Assembly (NCBI RefSeq): GCF_002162035.1 | Contig: NZ_CP021138.1 | Location: forward strand, 1,798,001 to 1,862,000 | Length of the DNA: 64,000 nt | Direction: 5' to 3' | Source: Sulfuriferula sp. AH1 | GTDB taxonomy: Bacteria; Pseudomonadota; Gammaproteobacteria; Burkholderiales; Sulfuriferulaceae | Part shown: positions 17,670-25,685 of the stretch, piece by piece | How positions within the stretch are numbered: position 1 is the first letter of the stretch | How the letters are laid out: every line of letters begins with the position of its first letter | Translations under genes and position numbers: made by a program | The notes under the pieces: generated by a model | Told to the model about the DNA's origin: nothing | The model's database searches: none | Seen by the model: only the letters and a program-made list of their open reading frames with translations

Positions 17670-18503
17670 TCACAGGGCAGAAGCCACCAGCCGCTGGGTA
17701 TACGCGTACTGAGGGTCTTCGAGAATTTGATCGGTCAGACCGGACTCGATTACGCGGCCATGCTTCATCACTAGCGTGCGTCCGGCCAGCAGCCGAATCA
17801 CACCCAGATCATGCGTCACCACAATCATCGCCGTATCAAGTTCAGTTTGAATTTCCAGAATCAGATCGAGGATGGCGGCTTGTACAGACAGATCAAGACC
17901 CGTGGTCACTTCATCCAGAAACAGCAACGGCGGTCTGGTGGCCAGTGCCTTGGCGATCTGTACGCGCTGTTGCATCCCGCCCGAAAAGGTTTTTGGATTT
18001 TTATCCATACGTGCCAGCGACACTTCTGTGCGCGAGAGTAATTCGCCTGCCCTGCGGCGAATTTCAGCGTAATGCTTCAGGTCACTCATCAACAGACGTT
18101 CCGCGATATTGCCGCCCGCCGATATCTGAAAATTCAGCCCCAGATGCGGGTTCTGGTACACCATGCCAAAGCGTTTGTTGCGCATGCTGCGCTGCTGAGC
18201 TGCATTAAGACTGAACAAATCATGCTGTTCTGCACCATCGAAGAAGGTCGCTTGCCCGGAAGTCGGCGCATCATCGAAATACAGCATTTTGACCGTGCTT
18301 GATTTGCCGCTGCCGGACTCGCCGATGATGCCCAGAATTTCGCCGCGATACAGATCGAAATTAATATCATGAGCCGCCACCACGCTGCCGCAAAACGGGC
18401 AGATATTGGTATCAAATTCAGGGCCGGTATGTAGTGTGCAAAGCGGACAGCCTTTGCCGTGGATACGCGACAGCCCGCGTACTTCCAGTATTTTGTTGCT
18501 CAT
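17670..18503 (-). CDS. phnK: C-P lyase ABC-type protein PhnK
   Basis: A 277-residue ATP-binding-cassette protein that docks on PhnJ in the C-P lyase complex. Walker A is GESGSGKSS near residue 65, the signature is FSGGMQQRVQIAKAL and Walker B is LLFLDEVTTGLD. The ATG at 18503 overlaps the phnJ stop by 4 bp. Residues about 18-42 contain two CPxC pairs (CPLC and CPFC) separated by about 15 residues, a likely zinc ribbon inserted before the first beta strand. E. coli PhnK does not have this as far as I recall. It could contact the iron-sulfur domain of PhnJ. Confidence 0.92.
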   Translation of the reverse strand: MSNKILEVRGLSRIHGKGCPLCTLHTGPEFDTNICPFCGSVVAAHDINFDLYRGEILGIIGESGSGKSSTVKMLYFDDAPTSGQATFFDGAEQHDLFSLNAAQQRSMRNKRFGMVYQNPHLGLNFQISAGGNIAERLLMSDLKHYAEIRRRAGELLSRTEVSLARMDKNPKTFSGGMQQRVQIAKALATRPPLLFLDEVTTGLDLSVQAAILDLILEIQTELDTAMIVVTHDLGVIRLLAGRTLVMKHGRVIESGLTDQILEDPQYAYTQRLVASAL

Positions 18504-19393
18504 GCTGCACTCCCGGAATGTGGTTGTTGCTGTTCTTCGCAATACGCTGAATCCGAACATTGATACGCCACCCGTCCTTGATCATCGCTGAATTCATCCA
18601 GAAAACTAACGGTTGAAGCGCAGCATCGGCAGGCATGACGCACACCATTCACATCACGGAAATCTTCCACGCGGAAAGCGATATCATCAAAAACAAGGGG
18701 TTCAGCCAGCGTATAAGGCGGCACGGCATAAATCTTCTTTTCACGTCCAGCACCCAGTAAAACCAATGCTTTTGACTGATGTAACTTCGGCACATCCCAG
18801 CGCGGAATCGGCGAAGGATCAATCACATAATGCCCGTTGATACGAGTCGGATAACGATGCGAGATGGTGATCTCGTTAAAATGCACGATGTCTTCGTAAA
18901 GTTTAACCAACAGGCGCGAATAATCCGCCTCGGCATGCATGATTTTTCGCCGCGCTTCTGATGGCTCAACCACCACCAGCGCATCTGGATACGGCACTTG
19001 CAAAATCAATATCTGCGCTTCCGTCAGCGGTTTTTCCGGAATACGGTGACGCGACTGTAGCAATGTCGCCTCTTGCGTCTTTTCAGTGACCTCAACGCCC
19101 GGGCAAGTCAGTTGCACAAATTGGCGTAAATTCACGGCGTTGACCGAATCATCCGAGCCCTGATCGATCACTTTAAGCGTGTCTTGAGCGCCGATCAACG
19201 ACAGGGTGATTTGCAAACCACCCGTGCCAAAACCGCGACCCATCGGCATTTCACGCGAGGCATAGGGCGTTTGATAACCGGGAATGGCAATGGCTTTGAG
19301 GATGCAGCGACGCACTTCCTTCTTGGCATACTCATCCAGGAATCCAAACGAGTAGCCAGCATCCTCTAGCGGCAGTTCATAATTTGAGTTCAT
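18500..19393 (-). CDS. phnJ: C-P lyase radical SAM subunit PhnJ
   Basis: A 297-residue enzyme that uses S-adenosylmethionine and a 4Fe-4S cluster to cleave the carbon-phosphorus bond of 5-phosphoribosyl 1-phosphonate, giving an alkane and the cyclic phosphate. The GRGFGTGGLQ glycine motif near residue 50 fits the Gly radical site, and Cys255, Cys258, Cys279 and Cys285 keep the C-x2-C-x20-C-x5-C pattern of the cluster ligands plus the catalytic thiyl Cys. All key residues are present, so it should be active. It overlaps phnI and phnK by 4 bp each. Confidence 0.95.
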   Translation of the reverse strand: MNSNYELPLEDAGYSFGFLDEYAKKEVRRCILKAIAIPGYQTPYASREMPMGRGFGTGGLQITLSLIGAQDTLKVIDQGSDDSVNAVNLRQFVQLTCPGVEVTEKTQEATLLQSRHRIPEKPLTEAQILILQVPYPDALVVVEPSEARRKIMHAEADYSRLLVKLYEDIVHFNEITISHRYPTRINGHYVIDPSPIPRWDVPKLHQSKALVLLGAGREKKIYAVPPYTLAEPLVFDDIAFRVEDFRDVNGVRHACRCCASTVSFLDEFSDDQGRVAYQCSDSAYCEEQQQPHSGSAA

Positions 19394-20496
19394 GCGGTTT
19401 CTCCTGTCTCGCGCAGCTTGCCTTGCGTGGTGCGCAAGCGATCCATATCAGACTGAAAGGTAACGTAATGCGGCATTTTGTAATGCGAGGCAAAGCCCAT
19501 TGAATCAACGCCATCCACATGCAACAAGACAAATTCAGGATCTTCCGACGGATTATCAGGCCCGTCGCGCATGCCTTTTTGCAAGGCGCGATCAATGATT
19601 GCCATGCTGATTGCCTTGACTTCGTTGTGACCAAAGCACGCACCGTAGCCCAGGGTAAAGACCGGCATATCACCGTCCTTACCACTTTCATACATTGCCA
19701 CCACTTCGCATTCAGTCATCAACACTTCACCGGCTTCCATCAATTCGCCGGTTACCGGATGCGGCAACATGACCGGCAGATAACCCACGCGCAGCTCGGC
19801 CACGGTAGGATGAACGTCGCCATAACCACGCATATTTGAATACGCCATCGCCAGCAAAGAGCCTGTTTCGGCGCGCGCCATCGTCGCGAGTGCTGCCGAG
19901 CGAGGCACCGGAAACACCAGCGGATCTCTCGTAATATCAAAGGCTTGCTCGCGTATCGCTCCCACAGGCGGCAGCAAACCTTCGGCACGCAGTGCATCGA
20001 GAACCTTCGGAAAGCTATCCGGCAAATCAGCCTCTGGCGTATGACTGAGAAAATTTTTGGCTACTAGTCTAAATGCAGCAGGATCTTCATTTGCCAGATC
20101 GAGGCGCAACAGACGCAAGGCATAATCGAACGTCGCACCCAGCATTTGTCCGCCCGGAATATCTTTGAAGGCCGATGAGATGCGGCGAATGCACCGCATC
20201 TTCGAGGTGTCTTGCAGCGGCGTTTCCAACAATCTGGGCTTGGTTGAACGATAGGCGCGCAAGGCAAAAGCCGCTTCCAGCGTATCGCCCTGAAATTGCT
20301 TGAGCGCGAGTGCGGCCAGTTTCGGATGATACAATCCTCCTTCGGAGACGACCCTCGACGTCAATAAACGCAACTGATCTTCGATGACGGACAACTTGAT
20401 CGGCTCATCAACTGCATTCATGCAACGCATATAGTCGGTCGCGGCGGCAGCGCCATCGATAGCGGCTTTGCCGCCTTTGATTGCAACGTAACTCAT
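19390..20496 (-). CDS. phnI: C-P lyase subunit PhnI
   Basis: A 368-residue core subunit, with the typical N-terminus MSYVAIKGGKAAIDGA and conserved stretches such as RAYRSTKPRLLETP, RRISSAFKDIPGGQ and LGYGACFGHNEVKAISM. PhnI has nucleosidase activity and, with PhnG, H and L, attaches the phosphonate to ribose triphosphate. Length matches E. coli PhnI (354) with slight extension. Four-base overlaps on both sides (phnH and phnJ) indicate translational coupling. Confidence 0.95.
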   Translation of the reverse strand: MSYVAIKGGKAAIDGAAAATDYMRCMNAVDEPIKLSVIEDQLRLLTSRVVSEGGLYHPKLAALALKQFQGDTLEAAFALRAYRSTKPRLLETPLQDTSKMRCIRRISSAFKDIPGGQMLGATFDYALRLLRLDLANEDPAAFRLVAKNFLSHTPEADLPDSFPKVLDALRAEGLLPPVGAIREQAFDITRDPLVFPVPRSAALATMARAETGSLLAMAYSNMRGYGDVHPTVAELRVGYLPVMLPHPVTGELMEAGEVLMTECEVVAMYESGKDGDMPVFTLGYGACFGHNEVKAISMAIIDRALQKGMRDGPDNPSEDPEFVLLHVDGVDSMGFASHYKMPHYVTFQSDMDRLRTTQGKLRETGETA

Positions 20497-21074
20497 GCTG
20501 CGTCTCCCATTTTGATCTGCGTGGTTCGCGGTATCGCCACAAAATGATGCTCATCACACAGCAGTAAATCAACGCCAAGCGGAAAGGCCGAAACCCATTC
20601 CTGACGCGCTGTAATCCACGCGGGATGCAGCCCGTCTACACTGATGGAAGTGATAGTTTCGATACCGGGACCACTCAACTGCAAGCGCAGATTGCCACTC
20701 GAATCTGGGTGCAGTGCGCCCACGCGTAATAAAATTGTCGCACCCGTTTCAGGTGTTTCCAGTGTGCCTATGCACGGGTTTAAATCAGCTGATTGAGTGC
20801 CATCCAGCAGAATGAACGCCGCCTTTTCCGGAATACAGGGACGCGTTTCCAACTTGGCCCACAGTGCTGAATTCAAACATTGTTGAGGATCAGCCAGCGT
20901 GGTTTCACCATCAATCAGTGCAATCAGAATGGCAAGGCAAGCGGTTGTTTCGCTATCGGCGCAGGCAACAATACGTCCCGGATAGCTAAAGCCATCAAGC
21001 AAGCCACGAAATACCTGCTGTTGCAGCATGGGTTGCCAGATAGCGGGCGAACAGATAATCATTTCATTCAGCAT
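20493..21074 (-). CDS. phnH: C-P lyase subunit PhnH
   Basis: A 193-residue core subunit from the ATG at 21074, chosen because GAGGA stands 8 bases before it; an upstream ATG at 21113 would extend farther into phnG. The segments VFRGLLDGFSYPGR, LLDGTQSADL and LQLSGPGIETI match the PhnH family. It binds PhnI in the G2H2I2J2 complex. No catalytic motif is expected. It overlaps phnG by 11 bp and phnI by 4 bp. Confidence 0.92.
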   Translation of the reverse strand: MLNEMIICSPAIWQPMLQQQVFRGLLDGFSYPGRIVACADSETTACLAILIALIDGETTLADPQQCLNSALWAKLETRPCIPEKAAFILLDGTQSADLNPCIGTLETPETGATILLRVGALHPDSSGNLRLQLSGPGIETITSISVDGLHPAWITARQEWVSAFPLGVDLLLCDEHHFVAIPRTTQIKMGDAA

Positions 21075-21528
21075 CTTCGTCATCCTCTTGTTCCAGTAGC
21101 GAAAAATCGACACGAGTGGCAGCTAACATTTGACGGCGCTCGCTCATGTTCTGGATACGCATCTGATTTCCTCGCTCAACCAGGCTTGCCGCCTGCTCAT
21201 AGCCCGGCAACTTCCCCGCCAGCACGGCGTCAAGAATGGCAATTGAGCGCGCTAACTGCGCCCTGTCATCAACCAGCACGGTGCCACCTTGAACCTCACG
21301 ACCATCGGCTATTTTCAGAATCACCTCGGCGCGTGCAACTGGGATTTCACCCAGGTAAAACGGTTCATGAAACGCACCGTCCGTTAAGCTCAACAGCCCT
21401 AGTCCAGCTTGTGGCAAGACAACATCACGCACTTCAATGTCACGGCTAAGGGTTGCAGCGACCTGTTTGATTTCAGCCGCGTTTAATTGGCAGAGCGCAC
21501 TTGGCCAATCATTTCTTGAAATATTCAT
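21064..21528 (-). CDS. phnG: C-P lyase subunit PhnG
   Basis: A 154-residue core subunit. The N-terminal part resembles PhnG in length and pattern (LCQLNAAEIKQVAATLS), and the C-terminal part has the family segment QRAQLARSIAILDAVL-like helix. With PhnH, I and L it catalyses transfer of the phosphonate to ATP-derived ribose. Its start overlaps the phnE2 stop by one base (TAATG). It ends with an acidic tail (EQEDDEDAE). Confidence 0.9.
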   Translation of the reverse strand: MNISRNDWPSALCQLNAAEIKQVAATLSRDIEVRDVVLPQAGLGLLSLTDGAFHEPFYLGEIPVARAEVILKIADGREVQGGTVLVDDRAQLARSIAILDAVLAGKLPGYEQAASLVERGNQMRIQNMSERRQMLAATRVDFSLLEQEDDEDAE

Positions 21529-22322
21529 TAGTTAAGTTTTCCTCTCAGCCAGGTAGACAGATAATCGATCGTTAAAATCGTGACCAGAATCACCACAATC
21601 AGCGCGGCTGACTGGTCGTAATTGAACATGCGCAAGGTGTCATGCAGCGCAAGACCAATACCACCCGCACCCACCAGGCCCAACACAGCGGCCATACGCA
21701 CATTGCGGTCGAAGATATAAAGCATGTAACCCAGTGCTTCGCGTTGAATCGACGGCCAACCGGCATACATCACCAGTTGCACACGCGATGCACCGGTCGC
21801 CGTGACGGCTTCATAAATCCCGTTATCTACGCGTTCCAGACTTTCCGCAAAAAACTTACCGAGGAATCCGGCGGTATGTACGCCCAACGCCAATGCGCCC
21901 GGCAATGGTCCCAAGCCTAATGCGGCGACAAAAATCAAGGCCAGTAACAAATCCGGCATGGCACGCATAAAGTTGAGCAATTCACGGGCGATGCGATAGG
22001 TCACGGCATTGGGTGACAGGTTTCGAGCAGCAAACGGCGCTAGCAGCGCCGCCACTACAATCGCCAGCGTACTTCCCCACAACGCCGTTGCCAGCGTCTG
22101 CCCTAACAGTTCTACATATCTAGATAAGTCATCAAAATTAGGACGACTGTAGCGGCTGAAATACTCAAAAATATCCTGCACGCCATACAGCAGCGTCTCA
22201 AATGACAACTCAAGATCGACGATGATTAGCCAAATCAGCGCCAGCCAACCCGACAACCATACAGAAGTCGGATTGAACGGCTTTTTGGGTAAGGCAGGAC
22301 GTTGGATTATTTGCTCAGTCAT
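21528..22322 (-). CDS. phnE: Phosphonate ABC permease, second PhnE
   Basis: A 264-residue inner-membrane permease with about six membrane segments and the EAA-type loop near residues 185-205 (GASRVQLVMYAGWPSIQREAL) that contacts the ATPase PhnC. The start directly follows the upstream permease stop with no gap. The sequence resembles its neighbour (NxxRALPELL-type motif, FFAESLE, VGAGGIGLAL), so the pair is a PhnE1/PhnE2 duplication that forms a heterodimeric channel. Confidence 0.93.
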   Translation of the reverse strand: MTEQIIQRPALPKKPFNPTSVWLSGWLALIWLIIVDLELSFETLLYGVQDIFEYFSRYSRPNFDDLSRYVELLGQTLATALWGSTLAIVVAALLAPFAARNLSPNAVTYRIARELLNFMRAMPDLLLALIFVAALGLGPLPGALALGVHTAGFLGKFFAESLERVDNGIYEAVTATGASRVQLVMYAGWPSIQREALGYMLYIFDRNVRMAAVLGLVGAGGIGLALHDTLRMFNYDQSAALIVVILVTILTIDYLSTWLRGKLN

Positions 22323-23120
22323 TTAAATCATCCTCATGCGAAAGTGATCGGATGTGCGATCAAGCAACGTCACCACGATGTAAATTGACAGCGCAATGGG
22401 CAGCAGTCTGTTGTAATCGAACATGCGCATTGCCATCACCAGGTCATAACCGATACCACCCGCACCCACCAAACCTAGAATCGCAGCCGCCCGCAGGTTG
22501 TGATCCAGCACGTACATCACCGTGCCGACAAAGTCCGGAAACGCCTGGGGAAAATGAGCGAAGGTACGCAGTTGCAACCAACTTGCGCCCTGTGCCACCA
22601 CCCCTTCCACCTGACGCTGATCGACCACTTCAATACTCTCGGCAAAAAATTTACCCATAAAACCGACCGTCACGAATGACAACGCCATGATTCCCGGCAA
22701 AGGTCCTAAGCCGACCGCAGACACGAACACCAACGCCCAGACCAGCTCGGGCAGCGCGCGCATCAAGGACAACAAATTGCGGGTTGCATGAAAAACAGCG
22801 GGATGTGGACTGGTATTTTTCGCCGCCAGAACGCCCAATGGCAGACTGATTAGCAGTGCAATACTGGTCGCCAGAAACGTCATTTCGATGGTCTGCAAGA
22901 TATTTTTAGCCAGTATCGGTAAATATTCCCAATCGGGAAGAACCAGCAGATTTCCGGCAAAAGCCAACATGCGAGGAATTGCAGTTACGATCCTGCCTAA
23001 ATCAAGCTCAACAGCCGGTGCGCTGATCGCTAAAAGCAAGATACAGCCGAGCAATACGACTGTCGGTACCAGGCCAGGTCGCCCGTTAGGCGTAGGCCAG
23101 CATAGTTTCGAGTTGCTCAT
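22323..23120 (-). CDS. phnE: Phosphonate ABC permease, first PhnE
   Basis: A 265-residue inner-membrane permease with six predicted membrane segments, the first at about residues 18-38. Conserved stretches are LMRALPELVWALVFV, FFAESIEVVDQRQVEGVVAQ and VGAGGIGYDLV. It works with the second PhnE and with PhnC and PhnD. Its annotated start lies 35 bp inside phnC; a later start is possible but would trim only the cytoplasmic N-terminus. Confidence 0.93.
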   Translation of the reverse strand: MSNSKLCWPTPNGRPGLVPTVVLLGCILLLAISAPAVELDLGRIVTAIPRMLAFAGNLLVLPDWEYLPILAKNILQTIEMTFLATSIALLISLPLGVLAAKNTSPHPAVFHATRNLLSLMRALPELVWALVFVSAVGLGPLPGIMALSFVTVGFMGKFFAESIEVVDQRQVEGVVAQGASWLQLRTFAHFPQAFPDFVGTVMYVLDHNLRAAAILGLVGAGGIGYDLVMAMRMFDYNRLLPIALSIYIVVTLLDRTSDHFRMRMI

Positions 23121-23865
23121 CGACTTGATCTCCGTTGCGACTATAGATTTGACTCAGCGTTGCGTGATCCAACCCACTGGCCGGGCCATCGTATACAACC
23201 CGCCCGTCATTCAACCCGATAATGCGATCAGCAAAACGCTTAGCCAATTCGACCTGATGCAGATTGACGACCACGGTAATACCGTCGCGGGTACAAATTT
23301 CGCGCAGCAGTCCCATAATCTCTTCACTGGCAACCGGATCAAGGCTGGCAACCGGTTCATCGGCCAGAATCACACGCGGTTGTTGTGCCAATGCACGGGC
23401 AATACCGACGCGCTGTTGTTGTCCGCCTGACAATTTATCGGCGCGATTCCATGCTTTGTCAGTCAATCCCACGCGAATTAAGGCATCGTGCGCAAGATCC
23501 AAATCGGTGCGACGAAATAAATACAACAGACTTCCCAGCCACGAGCGATGCGACAAGCGCCCGGTAAGAACATTGGTCATAACTGACAATCGATCCACTA
23601 AATTGAAATGCTGAAACACCATACCAACCTGTGAGCGCACTTGACGAAGATTGTCGTGCGTGACGACTTGTTCACCAACCTGAACAGTGCCTGCGGTCGG
23701 CGTTTCCAAACCATTGATAGTACGTAATAAAGTTGATTTTCCAGCGCCCGACGGACCGAGAATAACCGTAAAAGAACCCGCTGCAATTTCTGCGCTGACG
23801 CCCTTGAGTGCTTCAAACCCATTGGCATACTGTTTGCCGATGTCTTTGATAATGATTTTAGCCAT
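23086..23865 (-). CDS. phnC: Phosphonate ABC transporter ATPase
   Basis: A 259-residue ATP-binding subunit. Walker A is GPSGAGKSTLL near residue 37, the signature is LSGGQQQRVGIARAL and Walker B is VILADEPVASLDP. The first residues (KIIIKDIGKQYANGFEALKGV) and the length match PhnC. It drives import by the two PhnE permeases. The gene overlaps the next permease by 35 bp and is 56 bp downstream of phnD. Confidence 0.94.
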   Translation of the reverse strand: MAKIIIKDIGKQYANGFEALKGVSAEIAAGSFTVILGPSGAGKSTLLRTINGLETPTAGTVQVGEQVVTHDNLRQVRSQVGMVFQHFNLVDRLSVMTNVLTGRLSHRSWLGSLLYLFRRTDLDLAHDALIRVGLTDKAWNRADKLSGGQQQRVGIARALAQQPRVILADEPVASLDPVASEEIMGLLREICTRDGITVVVNLHQVELAKRFADRIIGLNDGRVVYDGPASGLDHATLSQIYSRNGDQVDEQLETMLAYA

Positions 23866-23921
23866 ACGACCTCCAAATTAATTCGCGGTCGGCAATTACC
23901 TCACCGACCGCGACACTTCAA

Positions 23922-24791
23922 TTACTTCAGTTGCTCTTTCTTGAGGCCAAGTTCTTTAACCATATTGCGGATCATTTGATAATCTTTAGGCTCAACCGCA
24001 ACGTAATGGCTGATCTTGCCGTAGCCCGTTACTTTGATTTCCTTGTCCGCGTTCAGGATTGCATCGCGAATCTGTGCTTTCAGTTCCTTAGGCAAATCAC
24101 CGCGATAAACCAGCGGCGAACCTGGCAACGGTGCAGATTCGGCGATGATGCAATTGCTTTCCTTGGTAATCAGACCTTTTTCCAACATCTTTGGATAAGT
24201 AATGTCATTGTCAGCCGCCGCATCAACGGTCTTGTTTTTCACAGCCAATTCTGCTGCATCATGTGAGCCGGCATAGGTAAACTTACCGAAGAATTCCTGC
24301 GGCATCTTGCCGGTCGCTTGCTTCACCATGTAGCTTGGCATCAAACCGCCAGAGGTAGAGGCTGGATCAACAAACGCAACGCTCTTACCCTTTAAATCCA
24401 TAATGTTTTTGATACCACTATCACAAGGCGTAACGATGATGCTCTTGTAAGTAGCCGAATTGCTGCCTTCACGAATGCCGACTGCAAAGGCTTCAGCGCC
24501 CGCTTCTTGTTCAGCCAGGTAATAAGACAAAGGGCCGAACCAGGCGATATCCACACGCTTCTTTTTCATCGCTTCAATCACGCCGGCGTAGTCGGTTGCA
24601 GTGAACATTTTCACTTTTTGGCCCAGCTTCTTTTCCAGATAGGCGCGCATCGGTTCGAAGGTTTTGATCATTTCTTCGTTGTTATCCGCTGGAATTAAGC
24701 CCAACACCAATTCGCGAGCCTGTACGGCTGCCGTTGCACTCATCAGCGAAGCGCCGATCAGCATGGAAAGAACAAGTTTGTTAAATTGCAT
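23922..24791 (-). CDS. phnD: Phosphonate periplasmic binding protein
   Basis: A 289-residue protein with a Sec signal peptide (about residues 1-25, cleavage after AVQA). The mature part has the PhnD family features: LGLIPADNNEEM at the start, WFGPLSYYLAEQEAGAEAF, and SFVDPASTSGG-type loop (FVDPASTSGGLMPSYM) that binds the phosphonate group. It delivers phosphonates to PhnCE. It stands between phnF and phnC, with 43 bp and 56 bp gaps. Confidence 0.94.
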   Translation of the reverse strand: MQFNKLVLSMLIGASLMSATAAVQARELVLGLIPADNNEEMIKTFEPMRAYLEKKLGQKVKMFTATDYAGVIEAMKKKRVDIAWFGPLSYYLAEQEAGAEAFAVGIREGSNSATYKSIIVTPCDSGIKNIMDLKGKSVAFVDPASTSGGLMPSYMVKQATGKMPQEFFGKFTYAGSHDAAELAVKNKTVDAAADNDITYPKMLEKGLITKESNCIIAESAPLPGSPLVYRGDLPKELKAQIRDAILNADKEIKVTGYGKISHYVAVEPKDYQMIRNMVKELGLKKEQLK

Positions 24792-24834
24792 ATTGAAACT
24801 CCTGTTGGATTCAGTAATGTTTAGTAGGGAGGTC

Positions 24835-25560
24835 TTAAGGTGTAATACGCAGTTGGATCCGGTCTGCGCGGAACCGTGTAATGGCGTACTCGACCGGGGA
24901 GTTATCCCGATCCAGCACGTTCAAACTCTTGACCCGCAACACGGGCCGATTCTGGGTAATCCCCAACAGCTTTGCGTCGTCACCTTGAGGAAGGACGGCG
25001 GTTACCAGACTTTCGGTACGATGAAGTGCGCCGTGATTTCGCTCTAAATAGTCATGCAACGACCCGCTGGTATAGCCATCCAGCAACGCGCTGAACGGTT
25101 CAACAGGCAGAAAATGGGAGATGACACAGAAGGGCAAGCCATCGGCTAAGCGTAACGTTTCAATCCAAAGAACCGGTTCGTCAGCCAGCAGCGCCAGGTT
25201 GCGCGCAACCCCCGCAGGCGCAGGGGTAATCATTTTTCGTATCACGCGTGTATCGGTAGAAATACCGATATCCGCCAGCGTCTGAGTAAATCTAGTATTT
25301 GCACCCACGCGATAATCAAGCAACTGATCGGTAATAAAAATCCCTACGCCATGACGCCGCTCAAGTAATCCTTGCACAATCAGCTCATCAACAGCACGGC
25401 GCAAGGTGTGACGATTAACGGCAAAACGTGCCGCCAACTCACCTTCAGCAGGCAATCGGTCGCCCGCCGCGCCCTGCCGAACATAGTCGCGCTCCAGCAC
25501 TTCGGCGATTTGTGCGTAAAGGGTAATTCCGGTATCGCGATCAATTGCGTAAAGACTCAT
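24835..25560 (-). CDS. phnF: GntR/HutC-family regulator PhnF
   Basis: A 241-residue regulator. The N-terminal winged helix-turn-helix (LAARFAVNRHTLRRAVDELIVQGLLERR, split here at residues about 30-60) is followed by a UTRA ligand-binding domain (VLWIETLRLADGLPFCVI, LLGITQNRPVLRV). As first gene of the operon it probably represses its own transcript and all downstream phn genes; a perfect palindrome lies 16 bp upstream of its ATG. The HutC subgroup and its place fit PhnF of other phn clusters. The ligand is unknown. Confidence 0.9.
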   Translation of the reverse strand: MSLYAIDRDTGITLYAQIAEVLERDYVRQGAAGDRLPAEGELAARFAVNRHTLRRAVDELIVQGLLERRHGVGIFITDQLLDYRVGANTRFTQTLADIGISTDTRVIRKMITPAPAGVARNLALLADEPVLWIETLRLADGLPFCVISHFLPVEPFSALLDGYTSGSLHDYLERNHGALHRTESLVTAVLPQGDDAKLLGITQNRPVLRVKSLNVLDRDNSPVEYAITRFRADRIQLRITP

Positions 25561-25575
25561 GACGGTAGATGTCTA

Positions 25576-25595
25576 GATATGTAATGTGACATATC
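25576..25595. promoter_or_regulatory. Probable PhnF operator
   Basis: GATATGT-N6-ACATATC is a perfect 7+7 bp inverted repeat, 16 bp upstream of phnF. GntR/HutC regulators commonly bind such AT-rich palindromes at their own promoter. A possible promoter on the minus strand is TTGAAA with TATGTC 16 bp later; the -10 would lie inside the palindrome, as expected for repression. The assignment is by position and symmetry. Confidence 0.55.
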
Positions 25596-25685
25596 ATGAG
25601 TTAAAACTATTTCAAGCCAATGAATCTTTTATTAAAGTTTTGTGAATTTTCAAGAATGTGAGATGAAATGGTATTCGGGGAGCTT

